Virus record (IMG/VR): IMGVR_UViG_3300044614_001383
Span: 1 to 35,827 of that record
DNA: 35,827 nt
DNA from: a virus
Direction: 5' to 3' (one strand)
Positions 22,302-29,859 of this stretch are shown here, piece by piece. Each line of letters starts with the position of its first letter. The first letter of the stretch is position 1. The notes below the pieces were generated by a model. It was not told where the DNA came from, searched no databases, and saw only the letters and a program-made list of their open reading frames with translations. Position numbers and translations under genes: made by a program.

Positions 22302-22329
22302 GGCGCTTGCGTAACCCTACACGGACCCC

Positions 22330-23736
22330 ATGAAAAATTCTGAAAACCCGTACTTTGCCTTCGTCAAACGCTACCACGCGGCCCCTGTGGCCTTCGTGGA
22401 GGAGGTCCTAGGCGTAACCCCCGACCCGTGGCAGCGCCGCCTCCTGGATCTTCTGGCGGCCGGTGAGCGCAAGATCAGCGTCCGCTCCGGCCACGGCACC
22501 GGCAAATCCACCGTGGCCTCGTGGGCCATGCTCTGGTTCATGCTCACCCGCGTGCCCGTCAAGGTGGTCGTCACGGCCCCCACGGCCAGCCAGCTCTTCG
22601 ACGCCCTCTTCGGCGAGTGCCGCCGGTGGGCCAAGCTCCTGCCGCCGGCGGTGGCCGAGCTGCTCGAGATCAAGTCCGACCGCATCGAGCTGAAGGCGAG
22701 CCCGGAGGAGGCCTTCATCTCGGCGCGCACCAGCCGCGCGGAGCAGCCGGACGCCCTGCAGGGCATCCACGCCGAGTATGTGCTGCTGGTGGTGGACGAG
22801 GCCCCGGGCGTGTCCGAGGCGGTCTTCGAGTCGGCCGGCGGCTCGATGTCCGGCCACAACGCCACGACGCTGCTGCTCGGCAACCCCACCCGGACGCAGG
22901 GGTATTTCTACGACACCTTCCACCGCCTGTCTGGCGAGTGGAAGAACCTGCACGTGAGCTGCCTCGACTCGCCCCGGGTCTCGGAGGATTACGTCGCCGA
23001 GATGTCAAGCCGCTACGGCGAGGGCAGCAACGCCTACCGGGTGCGCGTGCTGGGCGAGTTCCCGGTGGCGGACGATGACACGCTGATCGGGCTTGAGCTC
23101 GCCCAGTCGGCGGTGGACCGTGACGTGGTGCAGAACCCTAGCGCGCCGGTGCTTTGGGGGCTGGACGTGGCGCGCTTCGGCGCGGACTCTTCGGCGCTCT
23201 GCAAGCGCCAGTCGAACGTGGTCGTGGCGCCGGTGAAGACATGGAAGGGCCTCGACCTGATGGCGCTGACGGGGGCGGTGATGCACGAGTGGGAGAGCAC
23301 CGACCACCGCGACCGCCCGGTCGAGATACTGGTGGACAGCATCGGCCTTGGCGCGGGCGTGGTGGACCGGCTTCGGGAGCTGAAGCTGCCGGCGCGCGGG
23401 ATTAACGTCGGCGAGTCGCCGGCCTTCAAGGGGCAGTACATGAACCTGCGCGCGGAGCTCTGGGGCAAGGCGAAGGCGTGGCTCGAGGCGCGCGACTGCA
23501 AGCTGCCGCGCGACGAGCGGCTGGTGAATGAGCTATCCTCGCCGCGCTATTCGTTCATGTCGAACGGGAAGCTGCGCCTTGAGGGCAAGGACGACATGAA
23601 GCGCCGTGGCCTTGCGTCGCCCGACGTGGCGGATGCGTTCGTGCTGACCTTTGCGTCTGAGGCGGCGACGGGCGGCGGCGTGTACGCGCCGACCTGGCAG
23701 AAGGCGATGAAGCGGCAGATCCGGGGGGTGGTATGA
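22330..23736 (+). CDS. terL: Large terminase subunit
   Basis: A 468-residue DNA-packaging motor protein. The ATPase part has Walker A GHGTGKST at 54-61 (Lys59), preceded by RKISVRS, and Walker B VLLVVDEA with Asp156 and Glu157. The nuclease part has the acidic residues Asp279 (WGLDVARFGAD), Asp336 (ILVDSIGLG) and Asp435 (PDVADAFVLTFA), as expected for the RNase H-like fold that cuts concatemers. The N-terminus (FVEEVLGVTPDPWQRRLLDLL) is typical. The length is normal. ATG 22330 has no obvious Shine-Dalgarno sequence. The stop overlaps the next ATG. The capsid set suggests headful or cos packaging, but this cannot be decided here. Confidence 0.93.
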   Translation: MKNSENPYFAFVKRYHAAPVAFVEEVLGVTPDPWQRRLLDLLAAGERKISVRSGHGTGKSTVASWAMLWFMLTRVPVKVVVTAPTASQLFDALFGECRRWAKLLPPAVAELLEIKSDRIELKASPEEAFISARTSRAEQPDALQGIHAEYVLLVVDEAPGVSEAVFESAGGSMSGHNATTLLLGNPTRTQGYFYDTFHRLSGEWKNLHVSCLDSPRVSEDYVAEMSSRYGEGSNAYRVRVLGEFPVADDDTLIGLELAQSAVDRDVVQNPSAPVLWGLDVARFGADSSALCKRQSNVVVAPVKTWKGLDLMALTGAVMHEWESTDHRDRPVEILVDSIGLGAGVVDRLRELKLPARGINVGESPAFKGQYMNLRAELWGKAKAWLEARDCKLPRDERLVNELSSPRYSFMSNGKLRLEGKDDMKRRGLASPDVADAFVLTFASEAATGGGVYAPTWQKAMKRQIRGVV

Positions 23737-24404
23737 ACTGGCGTGATTTCTTTCTGGTGGACCCGTACTCGGGCGCGAAGATAGTCGAGCACGACCTGCA
23801 GGGCTGGGGGTCGGACGACCCGATGTTCGAGCAGGTCTTGGCGGCGGTGCGCCCCCTGACCATCATCGAGGTGGGCTCGTGGAAGGGGCGCTCGGCGGCG
23901 AACATGATGGCGATCTGCAAGCGCCTGGGGCTCGACGCGCGGCTCTTGTGCATCGACACGTGGTTGGGGTCGCATGAGAACTATGCGCGGCACGATGGGG
24001 ACAATCGATGGCTGCACGAGGCGCTGCGGCTTGAGGCTGGCTACCCGCGGCTGCACGAGTTGTTCCTGTCGAACATGATGCACTTGGGGTTGACGGAGCG
24101 CGTGACCCCCCTCCCCCTGCCGGCGACGATTGCGGCGCGGGTGGTGGCTGAAAAAAATATCGTGGCGGACGTGATCTACATCGACGGCTCGCACGACTAT
24201 GAGGATTGCAAGGCTGACCTTGCAAACTACTGGCCGCTGTTGCGCCAGGGCGGGATTCTGTTCGGCGATGACTACCAGGCGTGGCCCGGCGTGACGCGCG
24301 CGGTGGATGAGTTCTGCGACGCGCACTTTCTGCACCGCTCTGTCGTGCGCCGCTCGGGCAAATTTGCCTTCGGCAAGGACCGCGGCGTGGAGGGAATCGC
24401 GTGA
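23733..24404 (+). CDS. Class I SAM-dependent methyltransferase (Methyltransf_24-like)
   Basis: A 223-residue enzyme from ATG 23733, overlapping the terminase stop by ATGA. TIIEVGSWKGRSA at 43-55 is the SAM-binding glycine loop, and DVIYIDGSHDYEDCKADL with the later GGILFGDDY is the motif set of the Methyltransf_24 group, whose members often act in sugar or surface-polymer metabolism. The first 40 residues are a family-like lead (WRDFFLVDPYSG). It stands between terL and two sugar-related genes, so I infer methylation of a glycan or a glycosylated protein. DNA methylation is unlikely as no target-recognition domain is present. Confidence 0.8.
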   Translation: MNWRDFFLVDPYSGAKIVEHDLQGWGSDDPMFEQVLAAVRPLTIIEVGSWKGRSAANMMAICKRLGLDARLLCIDTWLGSHENYARHDGDNRWLHEALRLEAGYPRLHELFLSNMMHLGLTERVTPLPLPATIAARVVAEKNIVADVIYIDGSHDYEDCKADLANYWPLLRQGGILFGDDYQAWPGVTRAVDEFCDAHFLHRSVVRRSGKFAFGKDRGVEGIA

Positions 24405-25009
24405 AGTATTACTGCATCACGCTCTCCGAGACCCCGGAGCGCACCGAGCACGCGCGCGCGCAGGCCGCCAAGGCCGGCATAGAACTCGACTTCATCTACG
24501 GCATCTTCGGCAAGACGATGCAGGTGAAGTCCGAGACCCCGATGCACTCGGACTATTTCGTGACCCGCGGCGCGACGTGTCTGGTCTTGTCGTGGCACAT
24601 CGCCTGGCAGATTGCGTGGCGCGAGGGGCACGAGGAGTTCGTGATCTTCGAGGATGATTTCATCCTGCCGGATAACTTTGCCGAGCGCTGGGCGCAGATG
24701 CGCGCCGAGGTGCCCGAGTGGTGCGACCTGGTGTACTTGAACTCGTGCTGCACGGACCAGAAGCCGGCGAAGAAGGAGTCGGCGAGCCTGTGGGAGATCA
24801 AGTACCCGCTGTGCACGGCCGCCATCTGGCACCGACGGCGCGCAATCCCGACGCTGCAGATGTACACCAAGCCCGCGAACACGCCCGTGGACATCCTGCT
24901 CGAGTGGTACGCGCTGCCGCACCTGCGGGTGTTGACGGCGGTCCCGCCATTGGTCTCTCAGGCAACGCAGGACCTTGCGGTGCCGATGCCATCGACCATC
25001 CACATGTGA
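24401..25009 (+). CDS. Glycosyltransferase family 25-like protein
   Basis: A 202-residue enzyme from GTG 24401, coupled by GTGA to the methyltransferase. The N-terminus KYYCITLSETPERTEHARAQ and the block LVLSWHIAWQIAWREG followed by FVIFEDDFIL (Glu84-Asp85-Asp86) match the glycosyltransferase 25 family, whose EDD motif binds a metal-sugar nucleotide. Members add sugars to lipooligosaccharide or, in viruses and eukaryotes, to collagen-like proteins. In a phage it could decorate a virion protein or change the host surface to block other phages. The domain is somewhat shorter than typical bacterial members, and Cys residues near the middle (NSCCTD) are unusual. Confidence 0.8.
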   Translation: MKYYCITLSETPERTEHARAQAAKAGIELDFIYGIFGKTMQVKSETPMHSDYFVTRGATCLVLSWHIAWQIAWREGHEEFVIFEDDFILPDNFAERWAQMRAEVPEWCDLVYLNSCCTDQKPAKKESASLWEIKYPLCTAAIWHRRRAIPTLQMYTKPANTPVDILLEWYALPHLRVLTAVPPLVSQATQDLAVPMPSTIHM

Positions 25010-25020
25010 GGTACCCGTGA

Positions 25021-25158
25021 ATGCTAAAGCCAAGCGACGTGGCGCGGTTCCAGCGCCGGCTCGACAAGAAGGGCCCCGAGAAGCCGCAGCCCCCGGAGCC
25101 GCCGAAGGGTGGCGGGAAGGGTGCGCCGCCGCCGCCCTCCGGGAAGAAGGTAGCCTAG
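25021..25158 (+). CDS. Short proline/lysine-rich peptide
   Basis: A 45-residue reading frame from ATG 25021, with GAGG at 25008-25011 as ribosome site. It begins MLKPSDVARFQRRLDKKG and continues as a proline/glycine/lysine-rich tail (PQPPEPPKGGGKGAPPPPSG). The codons end almost always in G or C, as in true genes of this genome, while the other frame over the same bases does not. This shows that the small gene, and not an upstream extension of the next gene, is the coding frame here. The function is unknown; a flexible linker or peptide substrate for the nearby transferases is speculation. Confidence 0.6.
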   Translation: MLKPSDVARFQRRLDKKGPEKPQPPEPPKGGGKGAPPPPSGKKVA

Positions 25159-25190
25159 TCCTATCGGAGCGGCTGCCGGCGGGGCGCTTC

Positions 25191-26033
25191 GTGCGCCTCG
25201 AGGTGCCGTGCGCGCCGATGCTGCCGTGTAACCCGTCGGTGGCGGTCGGCCCGGGCGGGGAGCTGCGGTGCCTCATCCGCGCCGTGAACTACGAGCTCGG
25301 CGAGACGGACGGGATCTGGTTCCGGGACGACCCGGGGCCGGATACGGTCAACTACATCGCCGACCTTGGCGATGACTTGTCGCTGGCGCGGGTCGAGCGC
25401 GTGGACGACGCCTCGCAGCGGATCTCGCGGCTGCCGTGCCGTGACGGGCTCGAGGACGGGCGGCTGTTCTGGTACCGCGGCCGGTGGCGCTTTACGGCAT
25501 CGGGGCTGCACCACGGCCCCCGGGTGCGCACGACGATGGCGCTCTGCGCCCTGGACGGTTGCCTGGTAGACGAGCTTGAGTTCCTGCACAGCCCGCACGC
25601 CCGGGAGATGGAGAAGAACTGGATGCCGCGCGCCGACGGCGACCGGCTCTCGTTCGTGTACTCGCACCACCCGGCCGAGTCGTACCAGCTGCTGCCGGCG
25701 CGGGAGAAACTCTGCTTCGAGTCGTTCCCTGAGCTTGGCGGCTGGTCCGGCGGCTCGCAGATCATCCGCCACGGCGACGCCTGGGTCGGGGTGGTACACC
25801 AGCGGCGCAAGGAGCGCGGGCGGGTGTACTACGCGCACCGCTTCGTGCGCTACGACGACAAGCTGATGCCGGCGCACGCCGGGCGGGAGTTTTACTTTCG
25901 CGGCGCGCAGGTCGAATTCTGCGCCGGCCTCGCCGAGCACGGCGGCGGGTTCGTGCTTTCGTTCGGGGTGAAGGACCGCGAGGCGTGGCTGGTGCGGCTC
26001 ACGCCGGCCGAGGTTGGCGCCCTTTTGGCCTGA
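25191..26033 (+). CDS. Beta-propeller sugar-active-like protein (GH130/GH43-like)
   Basis: A protein of about 280 residues. The start is uncertain: GTG 25191 is used, although codon bias looks coding from about 25164, and GTG 25017 is disfavoured because that frame has poor codon use until then. Elements such as PCNPSVAVGPGGELRCLIRAVNY, EKNWMPRADGDRLSFVYSHHP and SGGSQIIRHGDAWVGVVHQR are spaced like blades of a five-bladed beta-propeller as found in families 130 and 43 glycoside-active proteins. Acidic catalytic residues cannot be fixed from sequence alone. With the methyltransferase and glycosyltransferase it forms a sugar cassette. It ends 39 bases before the portal gene. Confidence 0.6.
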   Translation: MRLEVPCAPMLPCNPSVAVGPGGELRCLIRAVNYELGETDGIWFRDDPGPDTVNYIADLGDDLSLARVERVDDASQRISRLPCRDGLEDGRLFWYRGRWRFTASGLHHGPRVRTTMALCALDGCLVDELEFLHSPHAREMEKNWMPRADGDRLSFVYSHHPAESYQLLPAREKLCFESFPELGGWSGGSQIIRHGDAWVGVVHQRRKERGRVYYAHRFVRYDDKLMPAHAGREFYFRGAQVEFCAGLAEHGGGFVLSFGVKDREAWLVRLTPAEVGALLA

Positions 26034-26053
26034 AAATGGGAATAGGCTAGAAC
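26025..26053 (+). promoter_or_regulatory. Sigma70-like promoter candidate before the portal gene
   Basis: TTGGCC at 26025-26030 and TAGAAC at 26048-26053 are separated by 17 bases. The spacer is A/T-rich compared with its surroundings, and GGC precedes the -10. The portal start codon follows at 26073. This would start transcription of the head and tail genes separately from the sugar cassette. Confidence 0.4.
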
Positions 26054-26072
26054 CGGCACGGGTGGCGATTCC

Positions 26073-28259
26073 ATGTATGGCGAAAACGGGTCCCTGATCG
26101 AGCAGAGCGAGCAGTCCCTTGGGCTCGTGGAGCCAATGGACGACGCCGACCTCGAGGCGCTGGTCGGCGGCGAGCTGACGGATGCCACCTCGTTTATCGA
26201 CGCGGAACTCTCCCCGGTCCGCGCGCGCGCCATCCAGTACTACCGCGGCGAGCCCTTCGGAAACGAGGAGGAGGGTCGCTCGCAGGTAGTCTCGACCGAC
26301 GTGCGCGACACCATCAACGGCATCATGCCGTCGCTGATGAAGGTCTTTTTTGGCTCAAAGAAGATCGTCCAGTTCGCGCCGCGCAACCCGGAAGACGTGG
26401 CGTCCGCCGAGCAGGCGACCGACTACATCAACCACATCTTCCAGAACGACAACAACGGCTTTCTGGTCTGCTACTCGGTCTTCAAGGACGCCCTGCGCGG
26501 CGCGCTCGGCATCGCCAAGTACGTCTGGGAGGAGCGGGTCGAGGTCAAGACCGAGTATTTCACCGGGCTCGATGACTCGGCGCTGACGGTGCTGCTCTCG
26601 GAGCCGGACGTGGTGGGTAGCGCCATCTCGTCGATGGACGACCCGTCGTACCAGCCGCCGGTGGACCCGATGACGGGCGCGCCGGTGGTGGACCCGATGA
26701 CGGGCCTGCTGCCGCCGGCGCCGCAGATCTACTCGGTCGAGCTCAAGCGCGAGGCCAAGAACGGCCGGGTGCGCATCGAGGCGATCCCGCCCGAGGAGTT
26801 CCTGATCGACCGCCGCGCGCGCTCCGTCGAGGACGCTACCCTGGTCGCGCACCGGCGGATGATGCGCGTCTCCGACCTCGTGGCGCTCGGCTACGACAAG
26901 GATGAGGTCGAGGCGCAGATGGGCGTCTACGAGCTCGACACGAACGACGAGTACCTGGCGCGCAACCCCTACGCCCAGTCATATGGCCCGGGCGGCACGC
27001 AGGACGACAAGCGCGTGCTCTACTGCGAGGCCTACATCCGGGTCGATTACGACCGGGACGGCATCTCGGAGCTGCGCAAGATTTGCACCATTGGCCCGAG
27101 CTACAAGATGGTGATGAACGAGCCGTGCTCGCACTCGCCGTTCGCGCTCTTCTGCCCGGACCCGGAGCCGCACGCGCTCATCGGGCTCTCCATGTTCGAC
27201 ATGACCGCCGACCTTCAGAAAATCAAGTCGGCAATCATGCGCAACATGCTCGACTCTCTGTCGCTCGCCATCCACCCGCGGGTGGGCGTGGTCGAGGGGC
27301 AGGTCAACATGGACGACGTGCTGAACACCGAGGTGGGCGGCGTCATCCGTATGCGTCAAGCCGGCGCGGTCCAGCCGTTCGCCGTGCCGTTCGTCGGCCA
27401 GGCCGCCTTCCCGATGCTGGGCTATCTCGACGAGGTACGCGAGACCCGCACCGGCATGAGCAAGGCCTCGATGGGCCTCGACGCCGACGCACTCCAGAGC
27501 ACCACCCGCGCGGCGGTAGCCGCGACGGTAAGCGCAGCGCAACAGCACCTTGAGCTGATCGCCCGGATTTTCAGCGAAACCGGGATGCGCGCCCTGTTCA
27601 AGGGCATTCTCAAGCTCGTCGTAGAAAATCAGGACCGAGCGCGGGTGGTGCGCCTTCGCAATCAATGGGTGCCGATTGACCCGCGGTCTTGGAACGCCGA
27701 CATGGACGTCGAGGTGGACGTCGCGCTCGGCGGCGGCACCGAGGAGCAGCAGGTCTCTGTGCTGACCTCCATCGCCCAGAAGCAGGAGCAGATCCTGCAG
27801 ACGATGGGGCCGCAGAACCCGCTCGTGACGCCGCAGCAGTACCGGAACACGCTCGCGCGTCTGGTGCAGGCCTCTGGCTTCAAGAACGCCGACGAGTTCT
27901 TCTCGAACCCGTCGCTGATGCCGCCGCAGCCGCCCCCGCCGCCCCCGCCGCCTGACCCGGCGATGATCTTGGCCGAGGTGGAGCGCCAGAAGATCATGGC
28001 GGACATCCAGAACAAGCAGGCCGAGCTCGAGCTCAAGCGCCAGCAGATGCTGCTCGAGGATGACCGCGCGCGCGACAAGCAAGAGGCGGAGATGATGCTT
28101 CGCGCCTACGAGATCCAGTTGAAGAGCGGCACGGCGGTGGACGTCGAGAGCATCAAGCAGATGATGGCGGTGCCGCGCGTGGCGAGCCCGAGCGAGCAGC
28201 GCCCGGTGGTGCCGGAGATCGTGCCGCCGGCGCCGCTGCCGCCGATGGGTGCGGCGTGA
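26073..28259 (+). CDS. Portal protein (podovirus type)
   Basis: A 728-residue protein that forms the dodecameric ring at the capsid vertex for DNA passage. Segments such as SPVRARAIQYYRGEPFGNEEEGRSQVVSTDVRDTI, MPSLMKVFFGSKKIVQFAPRN and DPEPHALIGLSMFDMTADLQKIKS are typical of P22-like large portals, with a clip and stem region around residues 350-470 (VGGVIRMRQAG ... GMSKASMGLDADAL). The C-terminal part has a proline run (near residue 625) and a long charged helix (MADIQNKQAELELKRQQMLLEDDRARDKQEAEMM), possibly the barrel. The length is normal. It is followed by GTGA coupling to the next gene. Confidence 0.85.
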   Translation: MYGENGSLIEQSEQSLGLVEPMDDADLEALVGGELTDATSFIDAELSPVRARAIQYYRGEPFGNEEEGRSQVVSTDVRDTINGIMPSLMKVFFGSKKIVQFAPRNPEDVASAEQATDYINHIFQNDNNGFLVCYSVFKDALRGALGIAKYVWEERVEVKTEYFTGLDDSALTVLLSEPDVVGSAISSMDDPSYQPPVDPMTGAPVVDPMTGLLPPAPQIYSVELKREAKNGRVRIEAIPPEEFLIDRRARSVEDATLVAHRRMMRVSDLVALGYDKDEVEAQMGVYELDTNDEYLARNPYAQSYGPGGTQDDKRVLYCEAYIRVDYDRDGISELRKICTIGPSYKMVMNEPCSHSPFALFCPDPEPHALIGLSMFDMTADLQKIKSAIMRNMLDSLSLAIHPRVGVVEGQVNMDDVLNTEVGGVIRMRQAGAVQPFAVPFVGQAAFPMLGYLDEVRETRTGMSKASMGLDADALQSTTRAAVAATVSAAQQHLELIARIFSETGMRALFKGILKLVVENQDRARVVRLRNQWVPIDPRSWNADMDVEVDVALGGGTEEQQVSVLTSIAQKQEQILQTMGPQNPLVTPQQYRNTLARLVQASGFKNADEFFSNPSLMPPQPPPPPPPPDPAMILAEVERQKIMADIQNKQAELELKRQQMLLEDDRARDKQEAEMMLRAYEIQLKSGTAVDVESIKQMMAVPRVASPSEQRPVVPEIVPPAPLPPMGAA

Positions 28260-28441
28260 AGGAGGTCAACCCGTTCTCTGCGCCGAATCCTAACGCCGCG
28301 CCGCAGGCGTATTCGCCGCAGTATGTGAACCAGTTTCAGAACCAGAACCGGCTCTACTTCGTGCAGCTCGACAACGTGAACCGGGAGCTGATTCCGGCGG
28401 TGCATAGCCTCAACGTCCTGCATTGGATCTCGGTGAACTGA
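28256..28441 (+). CDS. Small structural-region protein
   Basis: A 61-residue protein from GTG 28256, coupled to the portal stop. It is rich in Asn, Gln, Pro and Tyr at the start (NPFSAPNPNAAPQAYSPQYVNQFQNQNRLYF) and ends with VQLDNVNRELIPAVHSLNVLHWISVN. The composition suggests an extended N-terminal arm and a short folded end, like a small head-associated protein. No family is recognised. Its stop overlaps the next ATG as TGATG. Confidence 0.6.
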   Translation: MKEVNPFSAPNPNAAPQAYSPQYVNQFQNQNRLYFVQLDNVNRELIPAVHSLNVLHWISVN

Positions 28442-28782
28442 TGGCGAATTTCCAGGACATCGTGGGGCTGCGTCTCGGGCGCGCGCAACTGACGACCAGT
28501 TACGCGACGGTCTACACCTGCCCGGCGGACAAGCGCGCGTACATCAAGGACATCAACCTGTGCAACACGCACTCGGGCAACAGCAAGGCGTCTGTGGCGA
28601 TTGTGCCGACCGGCCAGACCGCTGGTGTAGCGTTTGAAATATTTAGCGAGTTTCAGATAAGCGCCAACACCACGCACAGGTGGACCGGGCTGCAGATCTT
28701 GAACGCCGGCGACACCATCCAGGTGAAGGGAAACGACTCGAACCACATCACCGTCTACATCAGCGGCGCGGAGGCCGTTTGA
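28441..28782 (+). CDS. Small beta-sandwich virion-like protein
   Basis: A 113-residue protein starting at ATG 28441 (TGATG overlap); an in-frame upstream codon at 28423 is disfavoured. The sequence is beta-rich: YATVYTCPADKRAYIKDINLCNTH, KASVAIVPTGQTAGVAFEIF and the end HRWTGLQILNAGDTIQVKGNDSNHITVYISG. The pattern of a jelly-roll with the closing G-D-T-I-x-V and ISG motif occurs in small phage proteins that decorate heads or tail tips. It lies between the portal and scaffold genes. Function is inferred only. Confidence 0.65.
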   Translation: MANFQDIVGLRLGRAQLTTSYATVYTCPADKRAYIKDINLCNTHSGNSKASVAIVPTGQTAGVAFEIFSEFQISANTTHRWTGLQILNAGDTIQVKGNDSNHITVYISGAEAV

Positions 28783-28783
28783 C

Positions 28784-29536
28784 ATGAGCAACGCATTCAT
28801 GGGTCAGCGCCAGTCTGCCTCGCCGATGGGCTTCGGCGGCTTCGGCGGCTTCGGCCCGCAGCCGTTCAGCCCGTTCTCGGGCGGCTATGGCGGCGGCATG
28901 GGCGGCTTCGGCATGGGCGGCGGGTACGACATGGGCTACGGCGGCTCGCCGCTGTTGCCGCCTCCGCAGCCGACGGTGAACGACCTCTTCTCGCAGTACT
29001 TCTCGCAGCAGTACTACGGCGGCCCGGCCTTCAACCCGTTCGCGGCGACGTCGTTCTTTGGCGGTGGCTTTGGCGGTGGCTTCGGATTTGGCGGCGGTGG
29101 CGGCATGGGCCGCGGCGGCCGCCGTCGGATGCGCCCGCAGCCGATGCCGGTGCAGGATGACATGATGTACGCCGGCGGCTCGCCGGGGTTCTACAGCAAT
29201 CAGCAGCCCGCCACCATCGGCGCGCCGCCGCCGTCGCTCTCGCAGCTCTTTGCGGGCGAATTCAGCCCGATGCAGTTCACCGGGCCGCAGGAGCAGCTGA
29301 CGGTGCAGCCGGCGGTGATGCCGCAGCCCGAGCCGCAGCCCTACGCCGCGCCGCCTCCTGTGTCCATGCCGTCCAAGTTCGCCGAGCCGTTGATGCCTGC
29401 GATGCCGTCGCAATTGCCCTCGTTCGGCAACTTCGAGACGGTGATGCCGATGCCGATGCAAGAGGCTCCTGTGTATGCCGCGCCGGCGTCATTCGGCCCA
29501 TTTGGGCGAGGGATGGCGCGCGGCGGCTTCCGGTGA
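28784..29536 (+). CDS. Gly/Met/Phe-rich low-complexity protein
   Basis: A 250-residue protein from ATG 28784 with GAGG eight bases upstream. Residues of about 12-120 are made of GGF, GYGGGMGG and FGGGFGFGGGG runs; the middle has GRGGRRRMRPQPMP; the rest is Pro/Met/Gln-rich (PQPEPQPYAAPP, PMPMQEAPVYAAP) and it ends GRGMARGGFR. Such FG/GGF and RGG content resembles proteins that form gels or condensates or bind RNA, though no folded domain is visible. It is encoded in the head gene block, so it may be an internal capsid protein or a condensate-forming factor. The end overlaps the next GTG. Confidence 0.65.
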   Translation: MSNAFMGQRQSASPMGFGGFGGFGPQPFSPFSGGYGGGMGGFGMGGGYDMGYGGSPLLPPPQPTVNDLFSQYFSQQYYGGPAFNPFAATSFFGGGFGGGFGFGGGGGMGRGGRRRMRPQPMPVQDDMMYAGGSPGFYSNQQPATIGAPPPSLSQLFAGEFSPMQFTGPQEQLTVQPAVMPQPEPQPYAAPPPVSMPSKFAEPLMPAMPSQLPSFGNFETVMPMPMQEAPVYAAPASFGPFGRGMARGGFR

Positions 29537-29859
29537 AGACTCCCGCCTGGCAGCGCGCAGCGGGGAAGAGTCCGCGCGGTGGGCTGAACGCCGCCGGGCG
29601 CGCGTCGTACAAGGCGCAGACCGGCGGCACGCTGAAGGCGCCGGTCAAGGGAGCGCCTGATTCGCCGCAGGAGATGCGCCGCAAGGGCTCGTTCCTGACG
29701 CGCATGGGCTCCATGCCCGGGCTTCTGGTGGACGAGCAGGGCGACAAGACGCGCCTCAAGTTGAGCCTTGAGGCGTGGGGGCATCAGGGTGATAAGGCCA
29801 GCGCCGTCGCCAAGGGGCGGCGGCTTTTGAAACGATATAGAGGGACGAAGGATGGCTGA
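29533..29859 (+). CDS. Small basic phage protein (GGLN..GR..Y type)
   Basis: A 108-residue basic protein from GTG 29533. The N-terminal block WQRAAGKSPRGGLNAAGRASYKAQTGGTLKAPVKG, followed by RRKGSFLTRMGSMPG, is a pattern I associate with a small family seen in many phages near the portal and capsid genes (DUF6321-like). The C-terminal part is a lysine-rich helix (LEAWGHQGDKASAVAKGRRLLKRYRG). It is probably a nucleic-acid-binding or head-associated protein. Family identity is from memory of the motif and is not confirmed. It overlaps the next gene by eight bases. Confidence 0.6.
   Translation: MKTPAWQRAAGKSPRGGLNAAGRASYKAQTGGTLKAPVKGAPDSPQEMRRKGSFLTRMGSMPGLLVDEQGDKTRLKLSLEAWGHQGDKASAVAKGRRLLKRYRGTKDG

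Larger units (their letters stand above)
21985..22329. other. 345-base noncoding region between terminase genes
   Basis: This is the longest gene-free stretch in the window. From left to right it holds four DnaA boxes (21993-22035), a 13-base direct repeat AAGTGCTTGATTC at 22095-22107 and 22213-22225, a small A/T-rich patch around 22131-22153, and a G/C homopolymer hairpin at 22266-22301. The possible 65-residue frame at 22017-22214 has no ribosome site and runs through the repeats, so it is not counted as a gene. Candidate roles are a replication origin, a DnaA decoy, or the packaging site. Confidence 0.75.

Noticed and set aside
25017-25190. N-terminal extension of the beta-propeller protein from GTG 25017
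   Set aside because: Third positions in this frame are A/T-rich up to about 25163, while the overlapping 45-codon frame has strong G/C bias, so the extension is a shadow.
26979-28082. Antisense open frame of 367 codons inside the portal gene
   Set aside because: The portal frame is well supported by family-like sequence; the antisense product is His/Leu/Val-rich low-complexity sequence with no motif.
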